Positions 1 through 8,783 of a DNA stretch of 64,000 bases are shown piece by piece; position 1 is the stretch's first letter, and each line of letters opens with the position of its first letter. The DNA is taken from assembly GCF_009769755.1 (NCBI RefSeq), contig NZ_SDWJ01000001.1, positions 1,364,001 to 1,428,000 on the forward strand. The letters run 5' to 3'. Source of the stretch: Sphingorhabdus profundilacus (lineage in GTDB: Bacteria > Pseudomonadota > Alphaproteobacteria > Sphingomonadales > Sphingomonadaceae). A model generated the notes under the pieces. The model made no database searches. It had not been told where the DNA came from and saw only the letters and a program-made list of their open reading frames with translations. The position numbers and the translations under genes were made by a program.

Positions 1-1
1 C

Positions 2-1468
2 GCCGACACCCCCATCACGATCAAATTGGCAGACGGCACCCATGTTGCCTTGCACGAAGCGGCGCTGGTCGACTATTCGGGCATGGCGGTTTCCAGAACC
101 GAAGGCACAACCTTGCGTGCCGCCCTTCATCCGGGTGCCGGCGAACCCAAAGTCCAGAAAAAGGGCGCTTGGACAACGCCGTGGCGCAGCCTTATCATCG
201 CCGATGATGCCGCGGGCGTGTACCACAGCCATTTGATGCTCAACCTGAATGAACCCAATAAGCTGGGCGATGTCAGCTGGATCAAGCCGGGGAAATTTGC
301 CGGTGTCTGGTGGAACATGATCAAGGGGGAATGGAGCTGGGCGCGCGGCCCCAAGCATGGCGCCACCAATGAAAATGTGAAACGCTACATCGATTTCGCT
401 AGTGCCAACAAGATCCCCCATTTGCTGGTCGAAGGCTGGAATATAGGCTGGGATGGCGACTGGTTTGGCAATGGCTATGATATGGACTTTGCCAAGCCAA
501 CCGAAGATTTCGACGTCGATATGCTGGTCGCTTATGGCAAGAAAAAGGGTGTGCGCCTGATTGGGCATCATGAAACCGGCGGCGCGGCAACCCATTATGA
601 AAAGCAGTTCGACACCGCATTCAAATTCGCCGCCGATCATGACTATATGGTCGTTAAAACCGGCTATGTCACCGATGCGGGCCAGATGGAACGTGAAGAC
701 GCCGACGGCAAAAAATATCGCGAATGGCATCAGGGGCAATGGATGGTCAACCATCAGCTTCGCGTGGTGGAAACCGCCGCCAGATATAAAATCGGGATCG
801 ATAGCCATGAACCGGTCAAAGGCACCGGTTTGCACCGTACCTATCCCAATTGGGTTGCACGTGAAGGTATGCGGGGCATGGAATATAATGCCTGGCCGGG
901 CAAAAACCCACCCGAACATGAGGCCAATGTGGTGTTCACCCGCATGCTGGAAGGACCCATGGATTTCACCCCCGGAATCCTGAGCCTAAAGGGCAGCGAC
1001 GATAGCGATTTGCTCTCGACCATCGCAAAGCAACTCGCGCTTTATGTCGTCATCTATTCGCCGGTTCAGATGGTTGCAGACACGCCTGAAAATTATGCCA
1101 AATATCCCGGGCCGTTGAAGTTCATCCGCGATGTCCCCACCGATTGGCAGGAAACGCGCGTTCTGAATGCGGAAATCGGCGATTTTGTGACCATCGCCCG
1201 CAAGGAACGCGGCGGTGAAAACTGGTATATTGGCGCGGTCGGCGATGAAGAAGCGCGCACCCTGTCGTTCAAACTGGACTTTCTGAACCCCGGCACATCT
1301 TATGTTGCGGAAATTTACCGGGATGGGGATGAAGCGGATTATCGCACGGAAAAACGTCATTCGATTGTCATTGAAAGCAAGACGCTCCGCAATACAGACA
1401 GCCTGACATTGCAAGTCGCCCCCGGCGGCGGCTTTGCCATCCGGTTGGTACCTGCCAAGGGCAAATGA
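2..1468 (+). CDS. GH97 family glycoside hydrolase, 3' part (5' end outside window)
   Basis: The reading frame is open from the first bases of the window, so the gene begins upstream and about 488 C-terminal residues are seen. It resembles GH97 alpha-glucoside hydrolases of the SusB type, which cleave alpha-linked glucose or galactose in the periplasm. Visible family signatures are GVWWNMIKGEWSW, LVEGWNIGW, GHHETGG, DSHEPVKGTG and GMEYNAW. By family knowledge the Glu residues in HHE, SHE and MEYN fit the inverting, SusB-like subgroup, in which Glu residues act as base and acid; the retaining subgroup has an Asp nucleophile instead. The C-terminal beta domain appears complete. The stop overlaps the start of the next gene by 4 nt (ATGA), so the two are probably one transcript. 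Substrate cannot be read from sequence. Confidence 0.88.
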   Translation, partial: ADTPITIKLADGTHVALHEAALVDYSGMAVSRTEGTTLRAALHPGAGEPKVQKKGAWTTPWRSLIIADDAAGVYHSHLMLNLNEPNKLGDVSWIKPGKFAGVWWNMIKGEWSWARGPKHGATNENVKRYIDFASANKIPHLLVEGWNIGWDGDWFGNGYDMDFAKPTEDFDVDMLVAYGKKKGVRLIGHHETGGAATHYEKQFDTAFKFAADHDYMVVKTGYVTDAGQMEREDADGKKYREWHQGQWMVNHQLRVVETAARYKIGIDSHEPVKGTGLHRTYPNWVAREGMRGMEYNAWPGKNPPEHEANVVFTRMLEGPMDFTPGILSLKGSDDSDLLSTIAKQLALYVVIYSPVQMVADTPENYAKYPGPLKFIRDVPTDWQETRVLNAEIGDFVTIARKERGGENWYIGAVGDEEARTLSFKLDFLNPGTSYVAEIYRDGDEADYRTEKRHSIVIESKTLRNTDSLTLQVAPGGGFAIRLVPAKGK

Positions 1469-2394
1469 TTAACCGGCGCAACATGATCGCGATGGGCGGC
1501 GCAGCGGCTTTGTTCGGGGCGTTACCGCAAATTGCCGCCGCACAGGATATGGGCCGTTTTGTCGACTTGGGATTTATCGCATCTGATGCAATTGTCCCTG
1601 CCGGGGTGGTGGTCTGGCTTCCCCCAGGATATGATCATTCCGGGCAACGCTATGGCGTCGTCTATATGCATGATGGCCAAAATCTATTCGATCCGAAAAG
1701 ATCCAATTTCAATAAGGTCTGGGCCGCCGACAAATCTGCATTGCGCTTGATCGCCGCAAAAAAGACCCAGCCATTCATCATTGTCGGAATCGATCAACCC
1801 GGCACCGACCGGTACCGCCAATATTTTCCTAAGCCGATGATGAACCTCGTGTCCCCGGGGGTAAAACAAAAAATTGAAGAGCAAAGCGGCGGTAAAGCAA
1901 TAACAGCGGACGCATATCTGAAATTCATCGTCACACAGTTAAAGCCCCGCATCGATCGGGAATTTCGCACCAAAGCGGATCGCCGGCATACCACTATTGC
2001 CGGTTCAAGCATGGGCGGGCTTATCTCGCTTTACGCCCTTACCCAATATCCGGATGTTTTTGGAAATGCAGCGACGGTATCCACCCATTTGCCGCTGGCC
2101 GATCCGAACTGGAGCGCGGATGAACGCAGCGATATTGATGCGGCCTGGCGTACATATGCAAAAGAATATCTTGGGCCGCCTGCGGGTCGCCGGATTTGGT
2201 TCGATCATGGTACAGAGACACTCGACGCCTTTTACCAACCTTATCAGGAAAATCTGGATGCCGCTCTGACGGCAAATGGTTGGCAACAGGGGCGCGATTT
2301 TTCAAGCAAAGTCTACGCCGGTGCGCCGCACGAAGAAAATGCCTGGGCCGCGCGGCTTGACGACATTTTCGGATGGCTTTTACAGAATTATTAG
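1465..2394 (+). CDS. secreted esterase/alpha-beta hydrolase of the esterase D type
   Basis: 309 residues. The N-terminus has twin arginines (MINRRNMIAMGG) followed by a hydrophobic stretch ending in AAA-Q, so it is probably exported, possibly by Tat. The mature part matches the putative esterase family (PF00756): YMHDGQNLFD, a nucleophile elbow GSSMGGLISL near residue 177, and a late APHEENAW holding the likely catalytic His. Such enzymes cleave acetyl, feruloyl or siderophore esters. Coupling to the GH97 gene by a 4-nt overlap suggests de-esterification of a carbohydrate handled by the same system. That role is inferred; the fold assignment is firm. Confidence 0.85.
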   Translation: MINRRNMIAMGGAAALFGALPQIAAAQDMGRFVDLGFIASDAIVPAGVVVWLPPGYDHSGQRYGVVYMHDGQNLFDPKRSNFNKVWAADKSALRLIAAKKTQPFIIVGIDQPGTDRYRQYFPKPMMNLVSPGVKQKIEEQSGGKAITADAYLKFIVTQLKPRIDREFRTKADRRHTTIAGSSMGGLISLYALTQYPDVFGNAATVSTHLPLADPNWSADERSDIDAAWRTYAKEYLGPPAGRRIWFDHGTETLDAFYQPYQENLDAALTANGWQQGRDFSSKVYAGAPHEENAWAARLDDIFGWLLQNY

Positions 2395-2423
2395 GTCGCC
2401 CATCTGATCATTTGCGTTTTCAA

Positions 2424-2440
2424 CCGCAAAAATTTTGCGG
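2424..2440. promoter_or_regulatory. 17-bp perfect palindrome upstream of wecB
   Basis: CCGCAAAA-A-TTTTGCGG lies between the esterase stop and wecB. The segment TTTGCG at 2411-2416 can alternatively pair with CGCAAA at 2425-2430, giving a hairpin with an 8-nt loop. It could be an operator or part of a terminator; the T-rich run after it is interrupted (GACTTTTT from 2452). Function is unknown. Confidence 0.4.
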
Positions 2441-2518
2441 GCATGTTTTCGTGACTTTTTAACGTCTTGTGCCTTAGACCCAGTTCTAGGCAACCGGTCG
2501 AAATCACAGGACAGAATC

Positions 2519-3649
2519 ATGTACAAGAATATGGTGATTTTCGGCACACGTCCCGAAGCCATTAAATTATTTCCTGTAATCAATGCGCTGAAACAACAAG
2601 GTAAGATGCTTTGCGAAGTGTTGGTGACAGCGCAGCATCGCGAAATGCTGGATCAGGTCCTGCATATCACCGGAATAACGCCCGACCACGACCTGAACAT
2701 CATGCAGCACGGACAATCGCTCGATGCATTGACGGCTCGCCTGCTGGAGGGGATTGGACATATTCTCGATAGCGCAAAACCAGATCGTGTACTGGTGCAA
2801 GGCGACACCGCCACGGCCATGGTGGGCGCGCTGGCGGCCTATTATCGGCAGATTCCGGTCAGCCATATCGAGGCAGGCCTTCGCAGCTACGATATTTATC
2901 GCCCTTGGCCAGAGGAAGTGAACCGCAAAATCATCGGCTCCATCGCCGACCAGCATTTCGCCCCGACCAATGTATCGGCATCGGCATTAAAAGCCGAAGC
3001 GGTTCCAGATGACCGGGTGTTTGTGACCGGTAATACGGTGATCGACGCGCTTTACTGGATAACCGACCGCATTTCACATCGCCCGGAAATGGTCGCCAAT
3101 CTCGCCGGTCTGGAAGCCCGCTTCGAAGGCAAGAAAATCATCGGGATAACGACGCATCGCCGGGAAAATTTCGGTGACGGAATGGAAAATATCGCGCTGG
3201 CGATCAAGGCCATCGCCGCGCGCGATGATGTCGCTTGCATTTTTCCGGTGCATCTCAACCCCAATGTGCGCGGTGTGATGGAAAGAATGCTGGGTACTGA
3301 ACCCAATGTCGCAATGATCGAACCGCTGGATTACCCCAATTTTGCGCGCCTGCTATCAATCAGCCATATTCTGTTGACCGACAGCGGCGGGGTGCAGGAA
3401 GAGGCCCCTGCCCTTGGTAAACCCGTGCTGGTCATGCGGGACACGACAGAGCGGCCCGAAGGCGTTACCGCAGGGACAGCAAAGCTGATCGGAACCGATA
3501 AAAATCGCATAATTTCCGAAATTTTCACTCTTTTGGACGATGATGCCGCTTATTCGGCGATGGCCCGCGCGCACAATCCCTTCGGGGACGGCAAGGCTAG
3601 CCAGCGCATAGCGGAGATCATTTGGAATGCTAGTCGACAAAAAACCTGA
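2519..3649 (+). CDS. wecB: UDP-N-acetylglucosamine 2-epimerase (non-hydrolysing)
   Basis: 377 residues starting MYKNMVIFGTRPEAIKL. This ATG is chosen over an in-frame ATG at 2435 because it gives the normal family length and follows AGGACAG at a suitable distance. The enzyme interconverts UDP-GlcNAc and UDP-ManNAc in the cytoplasm for surface polysaccharide synthesis. Family motifs visible are FGTRPEAIK, VQGDTATA, HIEAGLRS, PEEVNRK, TTHRRENFG and LTDSGGVQEEAP. It overlaps wecC by 23 nt, so the two are co-expressed and carry UDP-GlcNAc through to UDP-ManNAcA. No glycosyltransferase or flippase gene lies beside the pair. Confidence 0.95.
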   Translation: MYKNMVIFGTRPEAIKLFPVINALKQQGKMLCEVLVTAQHREMLDQVLHITGITPDHDLNIMQHGQSLDALTARLLEGIGHILDSAKPDRVLVQGDTATAMVGALAAYYRQIPVSHIEAGLRSYDIYRPWPEEVNRKIIGSIADQHFAPTNVSASALKAEAVPDDRVFVTGNTVIDALYWITDRISHRPEMVANLAGLEARFEGKKIIGITTHRRENFGDGMENIALAIKAIAARDDVACIFPVHLNPNVRGVMERMLGTEPNVAMIEPLDYPNFARLLSISHILLTDSGGVQEEAPALGKPVLVMRDTTERPEGVTAGTAKLIGTDKNRIISEIFTLLDDDAAYSAMARAHNPFGDGKASQRIAEIIWNASRQKT

Positions 3650-4922
3650 TGTTTGCGTCCTAGGGCTGGGCTATATCGGGCTGCCTACCGCCGCCGTGAT
3701 CGCCCGTTCAGGTTGCCGCGTTGTCGGTATTGATGTGAACCGGAATGTTGTCGACACCATCAACCGCGGCGAAATCCATATTGAGGAAGTCGACCTTGAT
3801 GGCCTGGTGCAGGGTGTGGTTGCCCGCAAAATGTTACGCGCATCACTTTGTGTTGAGCCATCCGATGTTTTTGTGATCGCCGTTCCGACACCGTTCGATG
3901 AAAATCACGCACCAGATATCAGCTATGTTCTGGATGCAGCGACGAACATTGCCGCCGTTTTGAAGTCCGGCGATACGATCATTTTGGAATCAACTTCGCC
4001 AGTCGGGACCACAGAAAAAGTCCGTGACATGATCGCCAAACTACGCCCCGACCTGAAGGTTCCCGGTATTGCCAAGGATACAGCCGACATTGCAATCGCC
4101 TATTGCCCGGAGCGGGTTCTACCCGGGCGCATTTTGGAAGAACTGACCAACAATGACAGGTCGATTGGCGGAATAACGCCACGCTGTGCACGCAAGGCGC
4201 TGACATTTTATAAACGCTTCGTGCGTGGCGAATGCATCACCACCGATGCACGCTCGGCCGAAATGACGAAGTTGGTCGAAAATGCGTTTCGTGATGTCAA
4301 CATCGCCTTTGCCAATGAATTGTCGATCATCTCCGATCATATGGGGCTTGATGTGTGGGAGGTTATCCGTCTCGCCAACCGCCATCCGCGTGTCAACATA
4401 TTGCATCCCGGCCCCGGTGTGGGCGGGCATTGCATCGCGGTCGATCCTTGGTTCATCGTACACAGCGCACCCGACCAAAGCCCACTGATCCGTACCGCGC
4501 GTACCGTCAATGATGGCAAGGTTGACCATGTTATCGCACGCGCGACAGACATGATTGCCGCGAACCCGACGTTAAAGGTGGGCTGTATGGGGCTGGCCTT
4601 CAAAGCGAATATTGACGATTTTCGCGAAAGCCCTGCCTTGAAAGTCGCCGAGCAGTTGGCGCATAAATTTGGCGCAAGAGTTTCAATTATCGAACCTTAT
4701 GCGTCATCGCTTCCCAGCGAATTTGATGGCACAGCCGCGCGTTTGATAGATATTGATACAGCGCTGCTTGAATGTGACATACTCGTAACGCTGGTCGACC
4801 ACGACGCTTTCAAGGCCATACCGCTCGCGGAACGGGCCGATAAAATCGTCTATGACGTCAGGGGTATCTGGCACGACCAACCCGGCCAGGCCCCGCAACG
4901 GCAATTGCGCCTGGTGGGGTGA
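3627..4922 (+). CDS. wecC: UDP-N-acetyl-D-mannosamine dehydrogenase
   Basis: 431 residues. This NAD-dependent nucleotide-sugar dehydrogenase oxidises UDP-ManNAc to UDP-ManNAcA. The N-terminal Rossmann motif is VLGLGYIGLPTA (about residues 10-21), the middle has ESTSPVGTTE, and the catalytic Cys sits in GPGVGGHCIAVDPWF. The C-terminal UDP-binding domain includes GLAFKANIDDFRESPA. A GGAG lies about 10 nt before the ATG, inside the end of wecB. UDP-glucose dehydrogenase is the main alternative, but pairing with wecB supports wecC. Its TGA abuts the stop codon of the convergent gene with no spacer. Confidence 0.93.
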   Translation: MLVDKKPDVCVLGLGYIGLPTAAVIARSGCRVVGIDVNRNVVDTINRGEIHIEEVDLDGLVQGVVARKMLRASLCVEPSDVFVIAVPTPFDENHAPDISYVLDAATNIAAVLKSGDTIILESTSPVGTTEKVRDMIAKLRPDLKVPGIAKDTADIAIAYCPERVLPGRILEELTNNDRSIGGITPRCARKALTFYKRFVRGECITTDARSAEMTKLVENAFRDVNIAFANELSIISDHMGLDVWEVIRLANRHPRVNILHPGPGVGGHCIAVDPWFIVHSAPDQSPLIRTARTVNDGKVDHVIARATDMIAANPTLKVGCMGLAFKANIDDFRESPALKVAEQLAHKFGARVSIIEPYASSLPSEFDGTAARLIDIDTALLECDILVTLVDHDAFKAIPLAERADKIVYDVRGIWHDQPGQAPQRQLRLVG

Positions 4923-6482
4923 TCAATTCACCTGCCGGTCGCGACCTTGCCAATAGGGCGCGCGCAAATCTTTACGCAGGATCTTTCCGGATGCGTTTCG
5001 CGGCAAGGCTGCGATGGTGTCGATTGAACGCGGGACTTTGAAACCGGCGATCCTCTCCCTGGCCCAAGCGATAACTGTATCAGGGTCAATCGACGCCCCG
5101 GGCTTTGGAACGCAGACCGCTTTTACAGCTTCGCCCCATTTTTCATCGGGAACACCAATAACGGCCACCTCCAAAACATCGGGATGTCCAAAAATGGCGC
5201 TTTCAACTTCGGCAGGATAGACATTTTCGCCACCGGAGATGATCATATCTTTGACCCGGTCATGGATGAACAGATAGCCATCTTCATCAAGATATCCGGC
5301 ATCGCCTGTTTTTATCCAGCCTCCTTCGGTCATCGTTTTATCGGTTGCTTCGGCGAGATTCCAATAGCCGATCATATTGTTGGAAGACCGCGTCCAGATT
5401 TCACCGACATCGCCAACTGACATATCTTCGCCATTTTCGCCGACAATGCGGATTTCGACCCCCGGCAGTGGCTTTCCGGCAGAACGCATCCGCAAATTGC
5501 CATTGGGATCATGATCTTCGGGCGGCAGCATGACAATTGAACCTGTCGTTTCGGTCATGCCATAGACCTGAATAAATTCGGCACCGAACATCGTTATACT
5601 CTGCCGCAATAATTCGAGCGGCATTGGCGCTGCGCCGTATAAAATATACTTCAACTTGCTGAAATCCACGTTTTTGCAGCGCGGTTGTTGCAACATGATG
5701 TGTAAGGCAGCGGGTACGACAAATAGGCGGGTCACACCATTTTTCTCAATCGCGTCAAACACGCCGTCGGGGGTGAATTCCGCCAGCACCAGCGCAGGCA
5801 GCCCCGACGCCACGGCCATAATGCCAAGACCTGTGCCACCGATATGGGCGCAGGGCATTGCCACCAGAACGACTTCATTTTCGTCCCATCGCGTATAGGC
5901 CAGATCAAGTTCGGAACTATGTTTACGTAAGGCGAACAGATTGCGGTTGGACAAGACCGCTCCCTTTGGATTTCCCGTCGTTCCTGAAGTGTATAATTGC
6001 AGGACGGCATCGTCGGGGCCAGATGCGTCGAATGCCGTTCTTTCAGTCTTTGCGATGTGCTGGCGCGCTTCATTTTCGCCGATTATCTTTTCGACATAAG
6101 GCAATTGGCCGGTCAATTCTGTCCGAATATTTTCAAACTCTGCGCCAATAAAAAGCAGCTTGGCTTGCGTATCATTGACGATATACACCCATTCCGCAGG
6201 CGCCAGTCGCCATCCTATCGGGACCATGACGATACCGGCCCGCGCCGCTCCATAGAACAGGCTGAAATATAGATCGCTGTTTTTGCCGATCCAGACAATC
6301 CGGTCCCCCTTTTTAAGACCAGAGGCATGCAAATAGGAAGCAATCCGGGCGGTCATTTCCTCAAGATCGGCATAGCTTTGCATCCGGTCTTCTTGCAGCA
6401 ATGCAGGGCCATTGGGCTTTTCAACCGACCAATGCCGCAGAAATTCATCAAATGTCAGGATATCCGAGGTGAGGTCGCCCAT
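4923..6482 (-). CDS. AMP-forming acyl-CoA synthetase (ANL superfamily)
   Basis: 519 residues from MGDLTSDILTFDEFLRHW, the start supported by GGAGAG 8 nt upstream; a longer in-frame start at 6548 has no such signal. ANL enzymes activate a carboxylate to acyl-AMP and then acyl-CoA. Motifs run in order: the P-loop-like LYTSGTTGNPKGA, YGMTETTG, TGDAGYLDEDGYLFIHDR, DMIISGGENVYPAEVE, and the C-terminal PRNASGKILRKDLR with the catalytic Lys. The substrate (medium/long-chain fatty or aromatic acid) cannot be told from sequence. The gene stands alone, convergent with wecC and downstream of the glycine-cleavage operon on the same strand. Confidence 0.92.
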   Translation of the reverse strand: MGDLTSDILTFDEFLRHWSVEKPNGPALLQEDRMQSYADLEEMTARIASYLHASGLKKGDRIVWIGKNSDLYFSLFYGAARAGIVMVPIGWRLAPAEWVYIVNDTQAKLLFIGAEFENIRTELTGQLPYVEKIIGENEARQHIAKTERTAFDASGPDDAVLQLYTSGTTGNPKGAVLSNRNLFALRKHSSELDLAYTRWDENEVVLVAMPCAHIGGTGLGIMAVASGLPALVLAEFTPDGVFDAIEKNGVTRLFVVPAALHIMLQQPRCKNVDFSKLKYILYGAAPMPLELLRQSITMFGAEFIQVYGMTETTGSIVMLPPEDHDPNGNLRMRSAGKPLPGVEIRIVGENGEDMSVGDVGEIWTRSSNNMIGYWNLAEATDKTMTEGGWIKTGDAGYLDEDGYLFIHDRVKDMIISGGENVYPAEVESAIFGHPDVLEVAVIGVPDEKWGEAVKAVCVPKPGASIDPDTVIAWARERIAGFKVPRSIDTIAALPRNASGKILRKDLRAPYWQGRDRQVN

Positions 6483-6585
6483 ATTGATGTCTCTCCAAAT
6501 CAACGGGCCTGCTTTTGCCAGAGGCCTCTTTGCGTTTTGTCGAGACATATTGGTCGCAAGTCAATTGCCGCGCAAAAAAGATGTG

Positions 6586-7215
6586 TCAGGCCCGGAACAC
6601 AAGGGAGAGGTTATTTGCAGGCATTTCGATCACTTCATCCAAATTCAACCCATATCGCAATGCTTCCTGCGCCACATCTTCGACGAAGCGAAGGCCCCAA
6701 TCTGCATTTCGGCTTTTTAAACTATGGTCAAATTCTTCATTGCTGGCGGCTGTCGGCACACCATATTGCCGAAACGGTCCATATACATAAAGCAGGCCGC
6801 CTTGCGCCAAGATACGCCCCGCATTGCGGACAAGCCCCTGTGTCGCTGCCCAGGGACTAATGTGGACCATGTTGATGCACATGATCGCAGCAACATCCCG
6901 GACTTTCCATTCGGATGCTGCATCCAGATGAACAGGCGCTCGCAGATTATCCCCGCCAAGATCGGCACTCCACGCGGCGATTGATGTGAGGGCCAAGGCA
7001 TCGCTGTCACTGGGTTGCCAGATCAACCGCGGGAATTGCGCTGCGAAATGGACAATATGCTCGCCCGTTCCGCTGGCGATTTCCAGCACTGTTCCTTGCG
7101 GGGGCAACAGGGTCTTCAAGACATGGGTGATCGCATCCCGATTGCGCTCGGTTGCCGGGGCGGTGCGTTTCGCCTCTGCCGACGGTTCGAACACAAAGGG
7201 CTTGGGATCGCTCAT
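6586..7215 (-). CDS. DUF938 (UPF0585) SAM-dependent methyltransferase-like protein
   Basis: 209 residues. A class I methyltransferase fold is indicated by motif I, VLEIASGTGEHIVHFA (about residues 43-58), and the family-specific openings RTAPATERNRDAI and LIWQPSDSD. DUF938 members occur from bacteria to animals and their substrate is not established. Its ATG overlaps the gcvPB stop by 4 nt, so it is the last gene of the glycine-cleavage operon and comes under the glycine riboswitch. Whether it takes part in one-carbon/glycine metabolism is inference from this coupling only. Confidence 0.85.
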   Translation of the reverse strand: MSDPKPFVFEPSAEAKRTAPATERNRDAITHVLKTLLPPQGTVLEIASGTGEHIVHFAAQFPRLIWQPSDSDALALTSIAAWSADLGGDNLRAPVHLDAASEWKVRDVAAIMCINMVHISPWAATQGLVRNAGRILAQGGLLYVYGPFRQYGVPTAASNEEFDHSLKSRNADWGLRFVEDVAQEALRYGLNLDEVIEMPANNLSLVFRA

Positions 7216-8783
7216 TCAGCCGCGACCGCCACATCCGGTTCACGCCACACCAGCACGGGCTTTCGCGCCGCAAGCGTTTCGTCCAACCGGCGGCGCGGGG
7301 CATGGTGCGGTGCGGATTTGAGCGAGGGATCGCCGGCTTTCGCCCGCGCTACCACCGAACGCATCGCCCCGATAAACTGGTCGAGTGTCGCCTTGCTTTC
7401 CGTTTCGGTGGGCTCGATCAGCATCGCGCCATGTACGACCAGCGGGAAATAGACTGTCATCGGGTGATAGCCTTCGTCAATCAGACCCTTGGCAATGTCG
7501 AGGGTAGTGAAGCCATCGGCCAGACCATTGTCGCTGAACAAAGCCTCATGCATGCACGGCCCGCTATGCGCGAACGGCGCGTCAAGCGAGTCTTTCAAAC
7601 CGTGCAAAATATAGTTCGCGTTGAGTACGGCATCCTCGGCAACCTGGCGCAAGCCGTCGGCGCCGTGCGATAGGATATAGGAAAGCGCGCGGGTGAACAT
7701 GCCCATTTGCCCGTGGAAAGCCGTCATCCGTCCAAAGCTGTGCGGATGCCGTTCGCCCACCGTTTCTTCTTCGACCAGCGAATAGCGACCGTCGGCATGG
7801 CGTTCGGTAAAGGGCAAAGGTCCGTAGGGCGACAACGCCTCCGACATCACCACCGGACCGGAGCCCGGACCGCCGCCGCCATGCGGGGTCGAGAATGTCT
7901 TGTGCAGGTTGATGTGCATCGCATCGATGCCCAAATCACCCGGCCGCACCCGCCCGACGATGGCGTTGAAATTTGCACCATCGCAATAGACATATCCGCC
8001 CGCGGCATGGACCGCATCCGAAATGGCTTTCATGTCCCGTTCGAACAGGCCGCAGGTGTTGGGGTTGGTAATCATGACACCCGCCACATCCGGACCAAGC
8101 CGCGCCTTCAATGCGTCGAGATCAACCCGCCCTTCGGACGTTGCAGGAATATTTTCGACCGAAAATCCGGCAAAGGCCGCCGTCGCCGGGTTGGTGCCAT
8201 GCGCGCTTTCGGGCACCAAAATGACGCTGCGTGGATCACCGCGCGCTTCCAATGCGGCCTTGATCGCCAATATGCCGCACAATTCCCCATGCGCGCCCGC
8301 TTTTGGGGTCATGGCAACGCCGTACATACCGGTCAGCTTGATCAGCCAGACCGCCAGTTCATTGATTACCGCAAGCGCACCTTGCACCGTTTCGACCGGC
8401 TGCAAGGGATGCACGTCGGCAAAACCCGCCATCCGCGCGACCTTTTCATTCAGGCGGGGATTATGCTTCATCGTGCAGCTTCCCAGCGGGAAAAAGCCCA
8501 GATCAATCGCATAATTTTGGCGGCTCAGTCGCGTATAGTGACGGACCGTTTCAGGTTCGGACAGACCGGGCAATCCGATCGTGCGGTTGCGTTCCAGACC
8601 ACCTAGGCGTGACGCGACGCCGCCGACCTCCGGCAAGTCTACACCGGTCGTATCGGTCGTGCCGATCTCGAAAATCAGTGCTTCTTCCAGCATCAATGCG
8701 CGATTTCCGGTAAAGGTCGCCGGCTTGGAATCGCCCGAAGGCCCCATTTCAGGCTTCCATCCGCTTTGATTGAGCGCGCTCAT
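7212..8783 (-). CDS. gcvPB: glycine dehydrogenase (decarboxylating) subunit 2
   Basis: 523 residues, the PLP-binding half of split P-protein. P-protein decarboxylates glycine and passes the aminomethyl group to lipoylated GcvH. The PLP lysine is the K of [17 protein letters not shown] (about residue 295). Other conserved blocks are [26 protein letters not shown] and [11 protein letters not shown]. The N-terminal 30 residues are variable. It begins inside the last codons of gcvPA (4-nt overlap) and ends overlapping the DUF938 gene. The two-gene P-protein is common in alphaproteobacteria and Gram-positives. Confidence 0.96.
   Translation of the reverse strand: MSALNQSGWKPEMGPSGDSKPATFTGNRALMLEEALIFEIGTTDTTGVDLPEVGGVASRLGGLERNRTIGLPGLSEPETVRHYTRLSRQNYAIDLGFFPLGSCTMKHNPRLNEKVARMAGFADVHPLQPVETVQGALAVINELAVWLIKLTGMYGVAMTPKAGAHGELCGILAIKAALEARGDPRSVILVPESAHGTNPATAAFAGFSVENIPATSEGRVDLDALKARLGPDVAGVMITNPNTCGLFERDMKAISDAVHAAGGYVYCDGANFNAIVGRVRPGDLGIDAMHINLHKTFSTPHGGGGPGSGPVVMSEALSPYGPLPFTERHADGRYSLVEEETVGERHPHSFGRMTAFHGQMGMFTRALSYILSHGADGLRQVAEDAVLNANYILHGLKDSLDAPFAHSGPCMHEALFSDNGLADGFTTLDIAKGLIDEGYHPMTVYFPLVVHGAMLIEPTETESKATLDQFIGAMRSVVARAKAGDPSLKSAPHHAPRRRLDETLAARKPVLVWREPDVAVAAE

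Noticed and set aside
7707-8606. 299-residue open frame opposite gcvPB
   Set aside because: Antisense to a well-conserved gene, with no recognisable domain; the His/Arg/Gln-rich composition is typical of shadow frames.
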